DNA of 25,658 nucleotides, from positions 1-25,658 of the forward strand of contig JAYUDN010000031.1 of the NCBI GenBank assembly GCA_043739785.1, given 5' to 3'. The translations under genes and the position numbers were made by a program. The stretch comes from JAYUDN01 sp043739785 (GTDB lineage Bacteria; Patescibacteriota; Gracilibacteria; BD1-5; UBA2023). Position 1 is the stretch's first letter; each line of letters opens with the position of its first letter. Below, one piece after another: positions 20,529-25,658 of the stretch. A model generated the notes under the pieces. That model saw only the letters and a program-made list of their open reading frames with translations, had not been told where the DNA came from and did not search any database.

Positions 20529-21536
20529 TTACTTTTGAGTAGATTGTTTTCTAAGTTCTATTATCTCATCTGCTTCATCTTTCATAAGTTTTATTCACTC
20601 AGGATTGAAAGGAATGTTTGGCTCATACCTTCTACTTGGTGACTGACGATATTTCCCAAGAGATTCCACAAGTTTCTGATTCCTTCAATATATTTCATTG
20701 ATTGCATTCGAAGCGATCATTCGATTGGCTTTCTTTACATCATCTCGGTTAACCGCTTTATATTCAAATATTCCACCTCTTTTTGTTCAAATATTCACAA
20801 GAAGAATATCAGGAGTAAGAGGAAATACAAGCTCTGTAGTATCAAAAACTAGACCGTTTCCTCAATTTGGATTGAATCTATAAATAGGAAAATCGCAACT
20901 TACAAATTCACAAGGTTTTCATGAGTCAATAAAGAAGATATACCAATCCCTTGCCATGAGTATTTGTTCGAGTTTCGTGGTTTCTTCTGTACTATGTTCT
21001 TTGAAAAATCTTTTTGAAACAGTGTCCACTGTCTGGCGATACATTCCTTGAGTAGTCAGGGTTTTATGAACTGTTTCCATAAGCTCATCCGGTATTCAGA
21101 TCTCTTCTTCTACTTGTCTTATTATGTGTTTTTTGGTTTCTTCAAGACTCGATGCAATTGCAGGATGAACCACGGCAGATCTCCGATATTGAAAGTCTAT
21201 AAATTTCACCAGTAAATAAACATCATCTGGTGTCATCACTGATTCAATACATTTATGTTTTCTGATATGTGAGATATTCCCTTCAAGTTTATTTATGAGA
21301 CTATTGAACTTACCTTCAAAATGGGAGAAAGCTCTTTCAATTTCGGGATCAAAGAGAGATCCTCTACTTGCAATATTCTGTATACCTTTTCATTTGCAAG
21401 TAGACCTATCCAGATAGTAAACATAGGTCATAAAATCTCTTTCAGAGTCTGAAAGATTGGGGTTATCTGGAGAATTGGGATTGATAAATCAGAAGCGTCT
21501 AAGATAGAATTGAGATACGAAATGATCGTTTGCCAT
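20529..21536 (-). CDS. DUF4238 domain protein
   Basis: A 335-aa frame checked codon by codon under code 25 (ATG 21536, TAA 20529). It opens MANDHFVSQFYLRRFGF, the hallmark H-[YF]-V-[SP]-Q-F-Y-L-R-x-F start of DUF4238, then a helical middle (IERAFSHFEGKFNSLINKLE; FIDFQYRRS) and the second family signature around ILMARDWYIFFIDSGKPCEFVSCDFPIYRFN, followed by LVFPLTPDILLVN. The biochemical role of DUF4238 is not established. Members are often found singly in genomic islands and near defence genes. Glycines here are a mixture of TGA and GGN. In the island it lies head-to-head with the recombinase gene across a 206-nt gap. Confidence 0.9.
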
Positions 21537-21678
21537 AGAAATTGTGGTTATCGGCTAAATGATAAAGTCAGATTATTCGACAATACATAATGGTCAATCT
21601 TTTTTGACAACTATTCCATTTTTTACTGTTCCATATATAATCGCCTCATACTAGCTTGCGTTTCCTCTCTCATATTTC

Positions 21679-21755
21679 AGCGGTGTTATATGGGTGAGGG
21701 AACGGAATCTCGTATTTACATTCTCATAATAAAACACCGCTTATGAAAACACCGC
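21679..21755. promoter_or_regulatory. Repeated GCGGTGTT/AACACCGC motifs at the recombinase start
   Basis: AGCGGTGTT at 21679-21687 has a perfect inverted partner AACACCGCT at 21733-21741, ending just before the ATG (21743). A direct copy AAAACACCGC recurs at 21746-21755 inside the first codons. A CATAAT at 21724-21729 could be the -10. The arrangement fits an operator or looped autoregulatory site for the recombinase; a translational hairpin is an alternative. Confidence 0.5.
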
Positions 21756-23689
21756 AATTTTCAAAAAAGGAAAGCAGTTTACAAAAACCTGTACAAAGTA
21801 AAGGTAAACATATTTTCGTATATATTCGAAGAAGTACTAGAAACAAACAAGAGTTGTCATTACAGAGACAAGATGATAATGCTAAAGAAACAATTCTACA
21901 AGCCTGATATGATCCAAATGAGGTCGAATATTATATAGAGTCAATGACTGCTTACAATGGCGTAAAAGTAGAGAATGGGATAGTATCTCGTCGAAGAACG
22001 GAATTCACGAGAATGCTCTCGGATATAGATAATTCACCTATACCAGTCGTACTACTTACCTATGAAGATTCACGTCTTTCGAGAAATGATCCAGATACAG
22101 CAGAGATACTGGCTCGTCTTTTTTGAGAGTATGAGAAGAATAAGAGGAATATTGAAAAAATTGTTTTCAATGGGGGTGAAATATGGGATGGAAAAAGTGA
22201 TAAATGAACCGTGAAACAACGACTACTCGATAGATATAAAGAAAGCGATACAATATGAAAGAGATCCTCCAAGGCAACACTCAGAGAATTGCGCCGAGGG
22301 CGTTATATACTCAGTACTCCTGTAGGGATAAATAGACTCAAATGAGAAACCAAGGAAGAAAAAGCTATTTGAATCATTACAGGACTGGAAATAAATGAAA
22401 AAATGCCATTTATATTGAGAGCATGGGAAATGAAGGCAGATTGAAAAAGTAAAATAGAAATCAATAGATATCTTGCTAAAAATAGTATAAAGATTTGAAA
22501 TACATTTGAGCAGTATTTCAAGACTTACGTATATATGGGATATTATCCTGATCCAGAAACAGGGGAATTGTTAAAAATGAAATTCGCACAATGAAAGGCT
22601 CCTATTCCTGAGAAACTTTGGTATGAAGTCCAAGAAACCTTGTGAGTAAGGAGGGTCTCGAAGTATGGAGATAAACAAAAAGATGATATTATTTCTTATT
22701 TGATGAAATGGGAACAAGATACAAAAAAAGCGTACTCCTTTACAGCTGAATATCCAAAATGAAAATATATATCTTTCAAAAGTAATGCTTTGGGTGGATT
22801 CAATAAATCTGAAATCAAAACAATACAAGAATGTTTACCACAAATAATCTGAAAATTGTCTGATATTTTTTATCATCTTTCTTGAGCTGATTTGCTTATT
22901 GAAAGAAATCGTATGGCAAAGAAAAATGAAATTAGAATGGTAAATGGCTTATGTGTTATTTCGATCCCGAAAACAAAGAAAGAAATTGAATTGGAAAGGC
23001 TAAATAAAAAAGAAAGGCTATTATGCGGTGATATACTTTGAAATGAGAAAAAAGAACTTGAAAAAGATTATGCAGAAATAGAATCACGCCCAATGGGATG
23101 GCCTGAATATCTCAAAAAACGTAAACTTGATATAAGAAAACGTGAAATTGAATCTATTGAGGAGGCTAAAAAAAGAGCAGAGAAAAGTATAAAAGATTCC
23201 TTACGCACACTTTGAAATAAAGAATCTTTTATTGAACAAGAAGAAAAGGAATTGGAACTTGAGAAATTTCAGAAAATCAAAGAGGAGAAAGAAAAAGAAA
23301 AATCAGAGATTCCTCTGAAGTATGCAAAACTCAATTATCCTGCTGATATTGCCCAAATGGCGATCTCGGAAATTGATAGAGAGATAACATCTATAGACTT
23401 AGAGATAACAAAACTTTCTGAAAGTACCGATATTGAACAGTTTTTAGACCGTATTCCCGAGGTCCTCATAAAAATATTCGAACTCTGTAGGAAAGTGCTT
23501 TCCAGTAAGGAAATCAAGGATATGAAGGATGAAATATATAAGCTCATAGAAATCACAACATTCGAACTTTCTGTGAGCACCAAAAAAGAGCTTACAGTAA
23601 AGCTCTTTGAAGGTTTAGAAGATGTTCTAAAATTGAAAAACAAGATATGGCTCCCCGAATTGGATTCGAACCAATGACCTACCGGTTAA
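21743..23689 (+). CDS. Large serine recombinase (site-specific integrase)
   Basis: A 648-aa frame under code 25 with roughly 16 TGA-coded glycines. The resolvase catalytic domain begins near residue 22: IFVYIRRSTRNKQELSLQRQ, with nucleophile Ser31 in the RRS motif and the S-L-x-x-Q signature. YEDSRLSRNDPDTAEIL (about 113-129) supplies the expected D-R-L-S-R motif. A recombinase (pfam07508-like) domain follows: RELRRGRYILSTPVGINRLK, then EMKADGKSKIEINRYL. The rest is highly charged coiled coil (about 400-540). The Cys-pair zinc ribbon usual in large serine integrases is not evident. The 3' end runs into the tRNA-Asn gene, so the last residues (WLPELDSNQGPTG) are antisense tRNA and the TAA 23687-23689 lies at the anticodon stem. 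It presumably integrated the island at this tRNA. Confidence 0.93.
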
Positions 23690-23722
23690 CAGCCGGTTGC
23701 TCTACCGCTGAGCTATCGGGGA
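23648..23722 (-). tRNA. tRNA-Asn (GTT) with encoded CCA
   Basis: A complete cloverleaf on the minus strand: acceptor TCCCCGA/TCGGGGA, D arm GCTC...GAGC, anticodon arm ACCGG-CTGTTAA-CCGGT with anticodon GTT, T arm ATTGG-TTCGAAT-CCAAT, discriminator G and an encoded CCA. The 75 nt overlap the antisense 3' end of the recombinase gene, a common arrangement where integrases use the tRNA 3' half as attachment site. Confidence 0.97.
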
Positions 23723-23747
23723 ATATAGCGATGAATCTTGTATATGA

Positions 23748-23774
23748 TAGCTCCCCGAATAGGATTCGAACCAA
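23748..23774 (-). repeat. Partial copy of the tRNA-Asn 3' end (candidate att remnant)
   Basis: These 27 nt match 23648-23674 (acceptor and T arm) at 25 of 27 positions, exactly 100 nt apart and in the same orientation. The sequence beyond (from 23775) has no D or anticodon arm, so this is not a functional tRNA. It may be an attachment-site duplication or the remains of a second tRNA gene. Confidence 0.82.
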
Positions 23775-23926
23775 ACACTGTACAAGAACGTGAGCATATT
23801 ATGAAATGGATGACTTTTGTCAAAAAATATTTCATTTTTCGACTTAATTCCTGAGAAAGATGCACAAAATAGGGAAGTATACGGTATTTTCCATTGAAAA
23901 TCCATCATTTTTCCCTATATTAGACA

Positions 23927-23932
23927 TATAAT
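23927..23932 (+). promoter_or_regulatory. -10 box of metG
   Basis: A perfect TATAAT ending 12 nt before the metG ATG. The predicted leader is about 5-6 nt, without a Shine-Dalgarno. A -35 element is not clear in the T-rich stretch upstream. Confidence 0.5.
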
Positions 23933-23944
23933 CCTATAGAACGT

Positions 23945-25561
23945 ATGTCAGAATCCTTTTTCATCACGACGCCCATCTACTATTCGAATGGCGTGCCGCA
24001 TATCGGTCATGCCTATTCTTCGTTTCTCGCGGATACGATTGCTCGGTACGAGAAACTCCAGGGCAGGGAAGTAAAGCTCTCGACCGGCGTCGATGAGAAC
24101 TCACAAAAGGTGGTCGAATCGGCGGAAGCGCTCGGTATGGAGACAATGGCGTACGCTGATATGATGGCGGAGAAGCACAGAGCGGTCTGGGATGGAACGG
24201 GTATCGAGTACACGGACTTCATCCGCACGACCGAACCCAGGCATCAAGACTTCGTCCAAAAGGTTCTCCAGAAATCCTTCGATAACGGTGATATCTACGA
24301 GTGAGTCTACAATGGCCTCTACTGTATCGGATGTGAAGCGTTCAAGAAAGAGTCCGACCTCGTCATGAAGGATGGCAAACTCATCTGTCCCGACCATCCG
24401 AATAAGGAACTCCAGCAACTATCGGAAAAGAATTACTTTTTCCGACTTTCGAAGTACCAAGACCAGCTCATCAAGTTTTATGAATCTCATCCTGACTTTA
24501 TCGTCCCACGAAGTCGCGCGAGTGAGGTGATCGAGTTTATACGGTCTGGCCTCGAGGACTTCTCGATCTCTCGCGAGACCAACAAGTTCGGTATACCACT
24601 TCCATTCGACCGAGAACAAGTCACCTACGTGTGGTATGATGCCCTTTTTAACTATCTCACCGTCTGCAATACTCCTAAAGAAAACTCTCAAACGCGAAGT
24701 AATTCGCACGAAGCACAAGTAGATGAATGAGTTGTACCAGGTAGTACGGCGAATGAAGGAACGAAGTGATGAGTGTGAAAGATGAGTGTTTCAGAGATTT
24801 CTAAGTGGTGGCCGGCTAATCTCCACGTTATCGGAAAGGATATCGTCCGATTCCATGCCATCTACTGGCCCGCGATGCTCTGGAGTGCTGGATATGATGC
24901 ACCCGAGCAACTCCTCGTCACGGGTCACTTCACGGTTGATGGACAGAAAATGTCGAAATCCATAGGCAATGTTATCGATCCCGTCGAATACATCGCCGAG
25001 AATGGTCGTGATATGCTCATACTCTACCTCTTCACCGCGTTCCCAATAGGGGAGGATGGCGACTTCTCTCGCGAACAAGCAATTCTCCAGTTCAATGCGA
25101 AACTCGCCAATAATATCGGAAACCTCCTCAATAGATGTCTCACTCTTGCACTCAAGCTCAATGGGAAACTCTCTATCCGAGAGGATGCTGATATGACTGG
25201 CAAAAGAAAAATCTTCATCGAGAATTACCAGACTGCTATGGATAAGTATAATCTCAAAGACGCACTCGACCTCGCATTCGCCTACGGTACCGAGCTCAAT
25301 CAATATATCGACACGATGAAACCATGGAAGATGGATGTCATGACTGAACATGATGCCTTCGAGGAAGCCCTATCGACCGTTGCCTGTGGACTCTACACGA
25401 TCGGGCAAACCCTCCTCCCATTCTTCAAAACGAAGATGACCGAGATGCTCAATCGTCTCGGAACTCCATTTACTGGAGCGCTATCATTCGACCTCCCAAG
25501 TGGATTTACCATAGTAGAAAAATGAGAGCCACTCTATCAGAGAGTAGAAATTGTAAAATAA
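23945..25561 (+). CDS. metG: Methionyl-tRNA synthetase
   Basis: A 538-aa class I enzyme that charges tRNA-Met. The HIGH motif is PHIGHAYS (residues 19-26). A zinc-knuckle region reads YCIGCEAFKK...LICPDH. The KMSKS motif is GQKMSKSIGN. A C-terminal anticodon-binding helical domain follows (NNIGNLLNRC, then MKPWKMD). No C-terminal tRNA-binding (EMAP/Arc1p-like) domain is present, so this is the short form. The stretch between NYLTVCNTP and KWWPANLHVIGKDI is about 50 residues where most MetRS have 15-20. This insert is low in complexity and carries four TGA glycines within 17 codons (24728, 24767, 24770, 24776); only two others occur in the gene (24302, 25523). Stop TAA 25559-25561. Confidence 0.95.
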
Positions 25562-25578
25562 TATAGGGTCTTCCCCAG

Positions 25579-25606
25579 TTGACGGTAATTCCTTACCTCA
25601 TATACT
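25579..25606 (+). promoter_or_regulatory. Canonical promoter of the last gene in the window
   Basis: TTGACG (25579-25584), a 16-nt spacer, TATACT (25601-25606). The next ATG is at 25613, exactly where transcription would be expected to start, so the message should be leaderless. Confidence 0.75.
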
Positions 25607-25612
25607 GGCTCT

Positions 25613-25658
25613 ATGGAGACGAAAAACCTCTATCGAAAAAAATCCCGAATCTGAAACA
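25613..25658 (+). CDS. Start of an unidentified gene (partial)
   Basis: ATG at 25613 opens METKNLYRKKSRIGN, with TGA read as Gly, and continues to the window edge. The basic N-terminus is too short to identify. The call rests mainly on the well-formed promoter that places the ATG at the expected +1. Confidence 0.5.

Noticed and set aside
23702..23908. Minus-strand 68-aa frame after the tRNA
   Set aside because: It overlaps the tRNA gene and the tRNA 3' fragment and has no protein-like conservation.

Overview
Organism and genetic code. This window reads as real genes only if TGA is translated as glycine (NCBI table 25). Read that way, conserved proteins that otherwise break at TGA become continuous: FtsK (TGA encodes a Walker A glycine), methionine aminopeptidase, Amt, glutamine synthetase, MetRS and a 1120-residue polysaccharide enzyme. 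CGA still encodes conserved arginines (FtsK TQRPS, glycosyltransferase QRFRW), so the CGA-to-Trp change reported in some Absconditabacteria is absent. The best fit is a Gracilibacteria (BD1-5) member of the Candidate Phyla Radiation. All CDS coordinates below use code 25, so many genes span several conventional ORFs.

Layout. 1-3260: tail of a membrane protein, a small membrane protein (-) with its own terminator, and ftsK. 3264-4133: an unrecognised gene (-) in which nearly all glycines are TGA. 4251-8499: map (+) facing a GH18 / NodB deacetylase / processive GT2 fusion (-). 8669-9160: DUF2127-like membrane protein. 9575-10535: IS481-type element with a nonsense-mutated transposase. 10741-13428: amt and glnA, an ammonium uptake and assimilation pair. 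13553-16662 (-): CDF metal transporter, two tandem COG4705-like membrane paralogs and a small exported protein. 17066-23689: an AT-rich accessory island with a small membrane-anchored protein, a 443-aa protein of unknown family, a 628-nt leader with interleaved inverted repeats, a membrane-anchored protein, a DUF4238 protein and a large serine recombinase whose 3' end lies inside tRNA-Asn. A 27-nt copy of the tRNA 3' end follows. 23945-25658: metG with an unusual insertion, then the start of a further gene behind a canonical promoter.

How it works together. Housekeeping genes are richer in GC and use mostly GGN glycine with a few TGA. Accessory genes are AT-rich and use TGA for half to nearly all glycines. 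Several genes have a -10 box so close to the ATG that the mRNA should be leaderless or nearly so. The accessory island looks like an integrated mobile element at tRNA-Asn. Its most unusual parts are the structured leader at 19469-19617 and the divergent pair of unknown proteins at 17066-19009.
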